From positions 470,483-534,482 of the forward strand of contig BCIJ01000012.1 in NCBI GenBank assembly GCA_001599935.1: 64,000 bases of DNA. Direction: 5' to 3'. Source of the stretch: Holtermannia corniformis. Taxonomy: Eukaryota > Basidiomycota > Tremellomycetes > Holtermanniales. The notes beneath the pieces were generated by a model. The model saw only the letters and a program-made list of their open reading frames with translations, was not told where the DNA came from and did no database searches. Positions 1-10,346 of this stretch are shown piece after piece. Each line of letters begins with the position of its first letter. The first letter of the stretch is position 1. Made by a program: the position numbers and the translations under genes.

Positions 1-1554
1 CAAGGACTGTTGTACGAGTGAGTACTCGTTCGAGGTCCCGCACGTGCTCACGCCCAAAGGTGGTGGTGTGTTTTCTGGGACGTCTTTACCGCCAATAAGA
101 ATATGGGAGGGGGTCCGGGGGTCCCACCAGCTGATTCCTACTCGGAGGTCCGTCCCATCGCGCACTTGGACCGCACTAACCTCTCAGGCAATCACCCGCA
201 TTCGGCAGGGCACCCAGCAAGCACAGGGAGTCTCCGAGTCTGCACCGGCGCAACCTCAGCAACCGCCATTTCCTTTCCAGTTCCAATCAAACCAGGCCAA
301 CCCACCGGTTGCCAACAAGAATATATGGTATCCGCAGAACAACAGTGGAGCCGAGGCCGCATCGGCATCCATGCGCTTCCCAGGGCAAGTCCTGCCAAGA
401 ACCGTTCCAGGTCGGCCGCCGCCTCCAGCTTCACCCGTACAGTCTATGCAGCGTCCTCCGCAAGGGCCAGGACCAGGACCATCGCAGGCGCAAAACGGCT
501 TCCCACCGGGCCATCCCATGTATCCTTATCACCCGCAACCACAGCCGCCACCCCAACAACCTGCGCCGGTACAGCAGCCGCAGTCCCAGCCGACACCGGG
601 ACAGATCCTCCAACCTTCACCGCACATCATGCACGCTGCCTCGCCGCATCCCCAGACTGCGCCTTCACCGCGGCAGATCCCGATGCCGCCACCGACCCCA
701 CTCAACATGAATGGCGGACCTATACAGCGCAGCGTCACGCCTCAGCAGTTCCCTCCGCAGTCGCCGATCAATGCACAGCAGCTGCAGCAGCAGCAACAAC
801 AAGCGGCGTTTCTGCGTCAAGCGCAGAGCCCGCTCATGCGGCAGCAACAGGAGCAACTGTTCCAACAGCAGCAGCAACAGCAGCAGCAGCAGGCCAACGC
901 CGCTTACGCCGGGCTCGGCATCGGGCCCGTTATACCGCATTTGATCCAGCAATCTGCGCAGGGCGTTGGCCTCGCGGGTCGTGACGTCGAGAGCATGTCG
1001 GGCGAGGAAAAGGTGAGTGCCGCATACTAGGAAGATTGCCGACTGACAATGGCAGCTACGATTGATTCAGCGCTATCGTCTGTTGCAAACCGAGTACCAT
1101 CGCCGGCTAGCAGCCACAAGCCAAGCGTCGACATTGCAGAACCAAGCGCAGCTGCAGGCCCAGGTGCTCGCGCAGCATCAGCAGACGCAGATGAATCAGA
1201 TGGCAGCGCGGGGTCAGATGGCAACCGGCCAAATGCCTCAGCCACAAATGCAGCTTCAGCAGGGGCAGCAGCCGCAACAGCCACAGCCTCAGGGCCACGA
1301 GCAGCGGTTTGTCGAAGTTTGCCCGCAGACGCCCAACTGATCGTTCATAGGCCCAACGCATTCTTCTCGCAAGGGATCGCCAACACGAATCCGCAGGTGA
1401 GACTTTGTTGCACTCCTATACGTAGCGCTGATGCACCGCAGGCACAACAGCAACAGCTCGAGGACCGAGGCGAGTCACCGCCTGAACGCAAGCGGATGCG
1501 ACGCAACTCTGGAGGGCCCGCGCCAAGTCCGTATTCGGCCCAGTACACTGCAAT

Positions 1555-1585
<31 letters not shown>

Positions 1586-2576
1586 ACGGCTGCGGCGCAA
1601 CAGGCCGTGTTGCAGCATCAGCAGCTACAGCAGCAAGCTCAGCAGCACTTTCTGCAGCAGCAACAGCAACAGGCTCAGCAGCAATTGCAAGCTCAACAGC
1701 ACCAAGTGCATCAGCAGGCAGCAGGCCAGCAGGCCGCGGCTGATGTGCAGCCGACGCCCATCGGCGGAAACTCGCACATGGACACGTTTGAAAACACTCA
1801 GGTGAGTGGCGTTTGGTCGCATTGGTGCGATCTGACCCGGGCGCCAGGTCAACGCGGTTCGACAGCAGCAGGATGCGCAGGCGATCGCCGCTCGTATGCT
1901 GTATCAGAAGAAGCTGCAAGAGCAGCAGCAGCAGCAAGCGCAGATGGTGCAGAACGGCTTGCATCCAACCACTCCAATCATGGTCCAAAACGAGGTTTCA
2001 AGCCCTGCCACCATGTCCCCTTCGGTACGAAACCCACCGGGTCCGCGCGGCCAATCGAGCAAGACGGGTGCTATGCTGCCGCCAGGCGTGCCTCCTAGCC
2101 CGGCTCATCGTGTCACGACGCCCAAGCCGCAGCAATCGGCTCGGTTGCAGTCGACAACGCCCAAGACGATCAAGGAGGAGCAAGCGGTGGGTCCTATCTT
2201 GCTGGCACTCGAACGGGGCTGACTTGCACAGCGCGAGGGTGCAACACCGCAGTCGGTTCAACCATCGCCGAACCCGGCTGTCAAAGGCCTACCGCACGAG
2301 AACGGACCTGGTACACATAGCCCGAGCGGAGGCGGTCTCACGCCCTCGCCACCGTCGGCGACGATCACAACCCCGGCCGGTGCCAACTCGACCGAGGCAA
2401 CTTCTGCCCTGCTCGGTACAGCCTCTCTGCCCAACCTTTCTGGAAGCTCCAGCGACACCTCCTTTACCGCCGATCTTGGCTCCGACGACCCGTTTGCCGC
2501 TCTCGGAGATATAGGTGGCGACATCGACTTCAACATGGATTTCGACTTTGGCATGTATCTCTCAACGCTCGAGTGA
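1..2576 (+). CDS. Glutamine-rich putative transcription co-regulator, 3' part
   Basis: The 5' end lies outside the window. Phase-consistent exons are 188-1012, 1056-1306, 1351-1396, 1442-1801, 1848-2186 and 2232-2576; the short stretch 1-17 may be the end of an earlier exon. The protein is built of long Gln and Gln/Ala runs (around 840-895 and 1555-1730) with Pro/Ser-rich linkers, a basic patch (PERKRMRRNSGG), a charged helical segment after the first intron (LRLIQRYRLLQTEYHRR) and an acidic tail ending DFNMDFDFGMYLSTLE. Such composition is typical of fungal transcription co-regulators; that role is inference from composition only. No DNA-binding or catalytic domain is visible in this part, and I do not recognise the family. 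Confidence 0.75.
842..895 (+). repeat. CAG/CAA microsatellite in coding sequence
   Basis: An imperfect CAG/CAA run encodes a polyglutamine tract inside the Gln-rich gene. A second run lies at about 1553-1582. Mixed CAA/CAG codons suggest selection for the amino acid rather than a recent pure expansion. Confidence 0.8.
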
Positions 2577-2763
2577 GCTTTTGGGCCCACATCTGTCTCT
2601 TGCGCATCGCCCCGTTGTCTTTTTATCACGTTTATCCCTGCTGTAGTGCTTATAGAATACATGCATACGGCTCGTAATCCGGCTAGGTGACCTGCAAGTT
2701 CTAGCACGCCCTTCACGTGGCGGAAGACCAACGCTGGCAAAATGATCATCAAGAGTCATTTGA

Positions 2764-3130
2764 CTAGCTATTCGGCACAGCTGACAGGTTTGCGGTTGCA
2801 CGGATGTCTGCCCGACATAGCTCGGAGAGTCGCTCCCATTCCTGCTTATACTTGGTACATGCATCCTTGAAGTGCTGGGGTGTAGACAAGAAAGAGTAGT
2901 TGTCGTTGGCAAGTTTCTTGTTGTCCGTCAGGCCTGCGAGCTCGTCATGGCATCAAAGGCTGCCGGATGTACGGTGTGTTGCTCGCCATTGTGGACATGA
3001 CAGAACGCCATCGCAGGCTAGCAGGCTGCCTGCTTCAACGGCATCAAGCGGTTCAGAGTATTCGTGGACATCGGTGGCGCGAGGCAGCACATGCACCTGC
3101 GATTTAAGTAGACCGCCAAGATGACGTGAG
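2764..3130 (-). pseudogene. Degenerate copy A of the tandem small-protein family
   Basis: Minus-strand conceptual translation resembles the intact copy at 3352-3747 block by block. It carries a YSEP element, GSLLACDGVL, a VHPAAFD element, and a C-terminal block (LANDNYSFLSTPQHFKDAC) matching RANDDYTSLSAPKHFKEAC of the neighbour. The blocks lie in different frames. One shift falls near 2955 (one base fewer than copy B between AFD and GLTD) and another near 2990. The last block ends at a stop at 2764-2766. I read this as a decayed paralogue. An undetected intron cannot be excluded, but no GT/AG pair fits. Confidence 0.6.
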
Positions 3131-3351
3131 GGGGGATCGACCAGGTGTAGGAAGCCTACAGGATATAGGAGGAGCAGGAATGCCTGATTTGTGCCGTCTT
3201 GGAGTGGAAGGCTTGTTGATTGCAGAAGTCTAGCGCTTCAGGCTTCCTATATGCGATCGCTCTCATCTCAGCGTCGTTGGTTCGCACGCGACAGCGCGTG
3301 TGTCGGTAATGATCATGCATGTAGCGCGACACGTCGGTGTATCTGCGTGAT

Positions 3352-3992
3352 TCATCCGTCGATCACTGTGGCACGGATGTCCAGTTGTAAGTATGACGGT
3401 AACTTGTTCCATTCTTCCCAATATTTAGCGCACGCCTCTTTGAAGTGCTTTGGTGCAGATAAAGACGTATAATCATCATTGGCGCGGCCTGAACCGTCCG
3501 TCAGACCTGTGAGGATGTCATTGTCATCAAAGGCAATGGGGTGGACGCTCAGCTTCACGCCGTCGACAGTGTACCTCAAGAAGCCGTCCTGAGCTAACAA
3601 GCTGCCATTCATAATAGGAGAGAAGGGCTCGGTGTAGCTGTTGGAGGGCATTACTTGTGCAAAGTAAGCGGGCAACGACCGTTTCTTGTCCACAGCAGGA
3701 GCGAAGGCTACCTCTGCAAGCGTCAGAAGGCTTTGGACGCGATTTGCTGCGGCAAAGCCAGGCGTCAAAGAAGGACGTTACAGTAGGTGGTGGAGTCCGC
3801 GGCTCCACTTGAATCGAATCGTACAATTGACCATCTGTGTCTCAGGAACCGACTTGTTGATGGTGCAAGGCTTTGTGCAAGTGAGCTCGTACGATCCAGC
3901 CGAGTCTCATCGACGTCCTTTACTGTAGAGAATACCTGACCGCCTCTGCTTGTGGAGCGCGGTCGTCTACCGGAAGATGGGAAGTTTTGCAT
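3352..3992 (-). CDS. Small orphan protein, copy B of tandem family
   Basis: The main exon runs from about 3746 down to the stop at 3352. Its frame is closed upstream by a TAA at 3778-3780, and a good branch/acceptor pair (TTTGAC...GCCGCAG) ends at 3747, so a 5' exon is needed. The ATG at 3990-3992 followed by MQNFPSS and a possible donor at 3967 keeps phase and resembles the start of copy C (MAIYPSS). However, it implies an intron of about 220 nt, so this exon is tentative. The protein (about 140 aa) has the family pattern: a leader, a YTEP...GSLLAQDG block, DGVKLSVHPIAFDD and a C-terminal SAPKHFKEACAKYWEEW helix. No signal peptide or known domain is visible. I cannot assign a function. Confidence 0.55.
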
Positions 3993-4042
3993 CAACAGGC
4001 AGTGCGACTACACCCGCACTAGGACAAGCCGATTTAACGCGC

Positions 4043-4420
4043 TCAAGAACAGGTCTGTGTCTCCATGGCGTTATCCTTGAACTCGTCAGTTTGATCATCC
4101 CATTTGATGTACCATTCACGGATGGCGGTCTTGAAATGGCTGGGTGCACCTGGACGCGTTCCACCATTGTCTTTTCCCAAAGCCGTTTCGTCCGTGCCTT
4201 CCAGCTTAAAGAACAAAGGCGTTCTGTTTTCCTTGCTGTAGTTTGTAGGCCTCAGAGTGTACTTTGTGTCATCGAACACATAGTGGAGTTCTCCCTCGTC
4301 ACCCATGGTGACATTGAAGATGTTCACTGCGTCGGGTGTTGCCTCGTATGGAAGCACTAGTGCTGTCATGATATCCAAATATCGTGTGGTGGTTTGCGGG
4401 CTCGATGGATATATAGCCAT
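4043..4420 (-). CDS. Small orphan protein, copy C of tandem family
   Basis: A single open frame of 125 aa runs from an ATG at 4418-4420 to the stop at 4043. It shares the layout of copy B: an N-terminal MxxxPSS element, GELHYVFDDTKYTLRP corresponding to the DGxKYTxxP element, and SHFKTAIREWYIKWDDQ corresponding to the C-terminal HFK helix. Identity to copy B is modest, so the duplication is not recent. There is no signal peptide, membrane segment or recognised domain. This is the only copy readable as one uninterrupted exon with its own ATG. Confidence 0.6.
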   Translation of the reverse strand: MAIYPSSPQTTTRYLDIMTALVLPYEATPDAVNIFNVTMGDEGELHYVFDDTKYTLRPTNYSKENRTPLFFKLEGTDETALGKDNGGTRPGAPSHFKTAIREWYIKWDDQTDEFKDNAMETQTCS

Positions 4421-4714
4421 GATGTTACTGAGATGAGAAGGCTGAATGAAGCAGCTTCTAGCGCGACGTCCAAGTCATAAAGGGCCCCTGAGATGGCTGG
4501 CAGTGGCGACGCTGAGTAGCTTTGCTAGAAGCTGTCACTGGGGAGTCTTCGCTGAGAGTCGCACTGCAATGTTGAATGATCAGTCCGTCGCGCGAAGAGC
4601 CTTGCCAAGAACATCTCGGCATCGGGGACGCCTAACAGTGGGCCGAAAAGTGCAACGTAAGTGTAGTCATGCCGCCCATCGCAGTATTCAGTGCATCAAA
4701 GCTACGTCGAGGCT

Positions 4715-4981
4715 CTACGCTATGGGTGTTTCATTCAGAGTTTGCGATAACATGCTGTTGCCACTGAGAGTCCTTGCTGTCCCAGACCTGCAGGTACGCG
4801 ACGACGCCCGCTCGAAACAATCTGGAATGGCTGTCGCGTCGTTGATATTATTGTTGCAGACGAACATTTCGTCACCGGAAACGAGACTCAGGGGCTTGCT
4901 AGTAGCAGAGTCGAAGCCGCTCGGCTCCACAGTGTACTTTTCACCGTCCAAGATGTAGGAGAGTACACCATCCTCACTCAT
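4715..4981 (-). pseudogene. Copy D of tandem family, frameshifted
   Basis: From an ATG at 4979-4981 the frame gives MSEDGVLSYILDGEKYTVEP, clearly the DGxKYTxxP element of copies B and C. It continues to IPDCFERA and then leaves the family pattern. In the neighbouring frame the expected C-terminal helix resumes (AYLQVWDSKDSQWQQH) and ends at a stop. A one-base indel near 4810 explains this. The N-terminal half seen in copies B and C is absent. It is probably a truncated, frameshifted relic, though a short frameshifted product of 88 aa is possible. Confidence 0.55.
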
Positions 4982-5866
4982 ACTTTACTGCGAAACCGCA
5001 GGGATCGGGCGCGGGGAGCCCCGGGTGATTACAATGCGCTGGCTCATGGTGTAGCGGGAATGCGTGCGAAGTGGGGCAACGAGGGATGAGGATTTTATCG
5101 AAGTTCGGTGAGATACGGGGGGGCACTTGACACGCACAGTCCTTGCATCGTCGGAAGCGTCGTCCGATCATCGCGATGGAGGTTCAATTCACCTCGACCG
5201 TCTGTCGAAGGCTGCGATGCAATCTCATCGTGCCACGAGTGGAGGTCACTCGTACAGTCTGTGCGCTCGTTACTGCTGACATGGCCTCGATGGCAAATAT
5301 CGCTCGAGGGGATCACACCTCGTAATTCCCAGTGCCGAGTGATCTGCTGACTTGACGAGCGCCGGCAGACCCCTCGGTCTGCCTCGCACGTCGGCGGCCG
5401 CGCAAGGTGGCGGGCGGATCCGGAAAGGTGGAAGGAAGCCATGTGGCCGGTGGCAAAAGCAGTCTTGGTGTTGCTCGCCGTCCTTGGGATGGACTGCTGC
5501 TCCTTTCACCCGGCCTTGTCCATCTCGCCATCTCAGCTCCGTGATCGCCGTCTCGTTCGACTACATACCTGACCCTCCGGCGCTGACCAACCTGCTCAAG
5601 ATTGCCTAAGCGCCGTGGCGTTTGCCGCGGGCGACGCGGTCGTTCGATCGCTGGCGACGTACCTTTCTCGGCAGCCGACACTCGCAGGCTGGCACATCCA
5701 TTCTTCTCATCAGCCTTGACATTGTTCTTAGAACCCCAAGTGCAAGTCACACCAACTGGGCCAATACACGGCCACAGGCGTGATCACAACCCGCTGGTCG
5801 ATCAGGGCCCTCACACGCAACAATACAGCCGCGCCGGATCGAGCCACTCGTAACCCACCGAGCACA
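4982..5866. other. Intergenic region, no gene recognised
   Basis: About 885 bp between the small-protein cluster and the next gene. Open frames occur on both strands but none has a domain, convincing codon use or matching splice signals. No tRNA box B or repeat structure was found by eye. Confidence 0.5.
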
Positions 5867-7174
5867 ATGGGTTCACCTATCCAGACAAAGCCGCTGCACT
5901 ATCACTACCACCACCGCCGTCCCAGTCGGTCCTCCTCCATCTCGAGTACCAGCAGCTGCAGCTCCAGCGGGATGCTTGGCGGCAAGGGCAAAGCAAAGGC
6001 GTCAGTCGTCACGTAAGTGCTCCGAGCCGACGTCATGTAAAGTACTGACTGTTGTCGTCTCTCCGTGCACTTTTCAATGTGCTGTCTATCACCATGGTAC
6101 TCGTTCACCATGTCGGATCCCCACCGCAGTCGCTTGACCCCTTTGATCCCCTTCGCATCCCTCGCACTCGCTCTTCTCTCGCTCCACCTGTTATCCCTGC
6201 TCCAAACACGGCTCTATCTCGTATCCCATCTCAAAATCCACCACAAGCACCGGATATCACAGGCCGTCATCTCGGCCGCTGCGGCGGCAACGTCAACTCA
6301 GGCAGAGAACGAGTGGGAACGCTACTGGCTCGTGTTTGAATTCGCACGGCTGTGGCTGTGGTTCAGCGTGGCTGGTGCCGCAGCCGGTTGCTATGGCGTC
6401 CTCAAAGCGTCACCACGCTTCTTGCTGTTCTCAATCCTGCATTCGCACTTTGCACTGCTCATCACGCTCTCGTCGGCGATCCCGTTGCTCGTGCTAGCAA
6501 TCTGTCCCAGCGTCTTTACCGTCGTAGAGTAAGTCGCTCACATGAGCATCAGACGATACAACGCTGACATGTCAGCCCACTCCCACCTCTGATCTGCGAA
6601 GAGATATTGTCCCACCCACAAGCACTACGAGACGTTTTCGAACCCCTACTCCTACTTTCGCCATACGAGGATGCCGGGTGCGAAGGGTGGATATCGTCCT
6701 TTGCGGCGCCCGCAGTCTTGCTCGCCATGATCATATTTGGTGTCGTGCACTGGTGGTCCAACTCGCGGGTACGAAAGTACTATGGCGCACTTGTCCGGCG
6801 GCAGGCTCGGGAAGAGACGCGGTACAGTGCCATGCCCAACCTGGATGAAAAGATGGCCTTGGACGGGGATGGCTTGCCAAGGCGACCATCGCAGTCGCAA
6901 TCTGCGCCATCGAGCCCCGTCACCAAATCGCGATCGCCCACAGTCGCAGTCTATCTTGGCCGCGCGTCAACAGGCGATATCTCACTAGTGAGCCGGGCGA
7001 CTTTACCTCATCTTGACCCTAACTAACGTTACTCAGGCCTCACCAACCATGCCCACCCCCCACGTTCTGTACATGCCCATCCCGGCCTCGCACCCGCTCC
7101 ACCAGTCTGCTTTCAGCCACCCGGATCAACTCGTGCTCGTGAAACCCGACGTTGCCGAGCGCGTCTGGCGGTGA
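5867..7174 (+). CDS. Multi-spanning membrane protein of unknown function
   Basis: Exons 5867-6012, 6130-6528, 6576-6987 and 7037-7174 join in phase to 364 aa. Exon 1 supplies a His/Arg/Ser-rich cytosolic head. If it is dropped, an ATG at 6110 could serve instead, so the start is the weakest point. Four hydrophobic segments follow: one near LIPFASLALALLSLHLL, one around LWLWFSVAGAAAGCYGVL, one with HFALLITLSSAIPLLVLAI and one with AAPAVLLAMIIFGVVHW. The C-terminal tail is Ser/Pro-rich (PSQSQSAPSSPVTKS). The gene is preserved in frame over four exons, so it is real, but I do not recognise the family. Confidence 0.7.
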
Positions 7175-7421
7175 TGAGGCCTATCCCGCTCGCTATAGAT
7201 CTTCCAATCTGCCCACTGTACCATCTCGTTTTTCCCTCGAAGGATGTAGGATAGCGCCATGTATGAGTCATGATGCACTGCCTCGGTGCGGCCGCGGCCC
7301 CGCAGCGTGTTCCCTTTGGGTTCTTCGCCGCCTTTGCTTCTCCTGCTTCTCGAACGCCAACACCCGACTCGACTCGACGACCATGCACTCGTTTCGCTAC
7401 CACTGAGTCGAGTACCGTAGG

Positions 7422-9338
7422 ATGGCAAGCTATCACCGTGTCCCGCAAGATGTCGACCTCGAAACGGCGCAGGCAGAGTACCCGCCTTCATTCCGCCATG
7501 TGGGCTCTATCGCACCGCAATCAGCTTCGGGGCTCACAGGCTGGCTCCACCGTCGTTCAATCTATGCCCAGCTTGCTTTCAGCTGTGTCCTCGGTGGCCT
7601 TGCCGTGCATTTCCTCGGGTTTGGCCGGGATGCGACCGCGTTGCGTTCAGCCTACGAGCAGGGACTGGCCGACAAGGAGGCTCTGATGGCCATCTACCGC
7701 CCCCGACCGCTCATCACTCTTGCGCCGCCTTCACCAGGTGATCTCGCGGCAGACCTCAACACGACGTATGGCTCGGCCGTGACCCAGCAGGGCACCTTCT
7801 ACCGCGATGCCAGGCCTCTTCAAACGGCCTTGACGTTTTGGAATCTAGCCGAGCACGAGATTGCGCGCCGGCCAGAGCTCGACACTTGTTCCGGACAACT
7901 TTCGAAACCGTTCATCGATGCCTACGTCAACACTGCGATGGAATACTGTGCTTCCGGCGACGCGAACGGTGATGTAGCCGGTCCGGCGGCAGAGGTCCTG
8001 TGTCTGCCGATGCACAGGGCGAGCTTTGACAGCTGGTGGCCGTACCCTACGTCTCCGTGTCTCTCGCGCGGGCTGAGACCGGTCAAGGACGATCAGAGAC
8101 GGTTTCGTGCGCTGGGCTGTCATGTTACGAACGACGGCAAGGAGCTCGGCAAGGAGATGGGCAGGGAACGCTTTCTGGGCGGTGACTTGCTGTGGGACGA
8201 CGAAAGGCCACAATGTGCCGAGACGCTGGACCGGACCGTCGTCTTTATCGGTCGGCAGGATCAATGGAACCCGTGCGTATGTCAAAGTGCTTGGTCTGTT
8301 GCTGACAACACCAGCTTCCATGTGGCTGAAGACTTGCTCACAACGTTCACAACGTTTATCCTTGCCGCGATTCAGACCGAACCGGCAGAGCATCCTCTTG
8401 TTGATCACCCGATCCAACTCATCTTCCAAGAGGGCTACAAGCTTGACGCGAACCACTTTACGCCGCTGTGGGACCGTATCGGCGCCTGGGCGCCTCGTCG
8501 GCTTTCACTCGATCCATGGGCGGAAGGTGTCTGCCGTGCGTCAATCAGTACAGGCCGTCTTGTACTGACACATGCATAGTAAAAGATGCGATCCACAGTG
8601 TCGGGGCCGGAGCGTCGTTGCTCAGTGCACCCCGGATATCCAACCCGTATGTCTTAACTTGTCTTGATGACGCACGTCTGACGTTGGCCTAGCTACGACT
8701 GCGTGTCGTCCCTCACATGGGGCGCGTCTCACTACTACCGCCACCTGTTCGGGCTCGCTCCACCCTCGCTCACGCCAAGCCCACGCAAGCCAATCAACAT
8801 TCTGTGGATCTCTCGCGCAAAGCTTGACGCACAAGCAAAGCACGACAACGACTGGTCCCAGTGGCGCGCCGTCCGGCACCTCACCAACGAGCCTGAACTG
8901 ATCGCTCGCTTCCGCTCGGGCCTGTCAGACTTGTGCGGGAAAGGCGATGCGTTCGCGTCAGAAGGCGGCTGTGAATTCGAGGATTTCTTGACATGGCCAG
9001 AAGCGTGGTCACAGCCCCAGCCCGAGTCCGGACCTCGCAAGGTCCGGTTCGCGCACATGGACCCGACGGTACACGCTCTCGAAACGCAGATCGACTTTGT
9101 GGGGCACACGACGGTCCTCGTGTCTTCGCACGGCGGCGCGCTTGGTCTCGGACTATTCATGCCGCCGGGCGAGGGTGCGATTCTCGAGCTCCAAGTGGAG
9201 GGTGTCTTGGGCAACTATCACTTTCAGCACCTGGCGATGGAGAAGGGCATGGGGTACGAGCTGGTGCATATCTCGACTACGGTCGATGTGGAGGATGTAT
9301 GGGATAGGGTCGAGAGGTGGATCACAAAGGTGGCTTAG
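7422..9338 (+). CDS. GT61-type glycosyltransferase (type II membrane protein)
   Basis: Exons 7422-8272, 8315-8526, 8580-8646 and 8693-9338 give 591 aa. A short cytosolic N-terminus is followed by one membrane anchor (about residues 47-66, LAFSCVLGGLAVHFLGF), the topology of a Golgi glycosyltransferase. The C-terminal third has the DUF563/GT61 signature: DFVGHTTVLVSSHGGALG followed by FMPPGEGAILEL. After the first intron WNPFHVAEDLL matches the conserved NPFH element. Family members transfer xylose, GlcNAc or related sugars onto glycans or proteins; which sugar cannot be told here. The start is the first ATG of the open frame. A further 294 bp to the next gene hold nothing I can name. Confidence 0.85.
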
Positions 9339-9632
9339 GCTTAGATGGGAGATTCTGGCGTCGAGCCACTGTTTCATATCTGTATACTGTGAGTGTTTCC
9401 CCTCTAATCTGATCGGTATGCTGAGATTCTTCAGAAACCATAGACGCATGCATCTTTGCATACCAGATCCGCGCTGTCCGATCGAGATAGGCAGCATCCT
9501 TTGACGTGCCCCCTTTGCACCTTGCACAGCCCAGACGAATGGCTGAGGTCGTACAAAGGAGCGCCTACGCACTCGCTGCAGAGACGCTTCCGATCAGGCT
9601 GTAGTACGCAATAGCAACTCGTGTACATCCTA

Positions 9633-10217
9633 ATGTGAGTTTCTCGGCTTTGGAACTGTGGCCTTGCCTAGGCTGACACACTCAGGAGCGAACCCTACTC
9701 ACCATCGACCGAGAATTGGCGACCGTCCGTGAAAGCAGGCCAGTCCGAGCCCGGACAGCCGCCGCTATACAAGGCGACTGCCGATCCGCCGCTAGCCGGC
9801 ACATCTGCCCCAGCAGAGGGCACCAAACCCAAGAAGACTCAGCAGCAAAAGATAGCCGAGCTCCAAGTCGAGATTGACGACACCAAGGATGTGCTCAAGA
9901 AGAATATTGAGCAGGTGCTGGAGAGAGGCGATAGGCTCGACGTGCTTAGCGACCGGACGGGTGAGTGGCTGGTAGGCGCGATGGTGCGCTGCTGAGATAA
10001 GGCGACAGAGACGCTGCAGTACCAGAGTCAAATGTTCAATTCGACTGCAAGGAAGACCAAGAACAAGATGTGGTGGAAGAATAAAAAGGTTTGTCGGTGT
10101 CGGCTAAAGGTGTTTGTGGTAGCGATTGACCATACACAGTGGACGCTTGCGCTGATCCTGCTGGCAATCCTGATTGTCTGTGCGATCGTTGGAGGGGTCA
10201 TCAAGAGTGTGAAATGA
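9633..10217 (+). CDS. R-SNARE, synaptobrevin/Snc type
   Basis: Exons 9633-9634, 9686-9960, 10009-10088 and 10140-10217 encode 144 aa. The start codon is split: AT at the end of the first exon, a 51-nt intron, then G. A stop in the same frame a few codons upstream rules out an earlier start on this exon. A Pro-rich head is followed by the SNARE coiled coil (KIAELQVEIDDTKDVLKKNI) with the zero-layer Arg in VLERGDRLDVL. A juxtamembrane WWKNKK and a C-terminal anchor (WTLALILLAILIVCAIVGGV) complete it. It should drive fusion of post-Golgi or endosomal vesicles with the plasma membrane by pairing with Q-SNAREs. Confidence 0.93.
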
Positions 10218-10346
10218 CTATGTATAGCATGCACGACGTTGGGTATGCAGCGCTGGGATAGCACTTGCTGCCCGCCACCGACTCCAGCCACGTGAGGATC
10301 TTCGGATCCCCGAGGATCGCACAAAGTCGAGTCAGCTGGACATCGA

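Noticed and set aside
842..1730. CAG-rich stretches as a repeat locus independent of the gene
   Set aside because: They are in frame as polyglutamine over several exons, so coding explains them.
5178..5200. GGTTCAATTCACC resembling a tRNA box B
   Set aside because: No box A upstream and no cloverleaf can be drawn.
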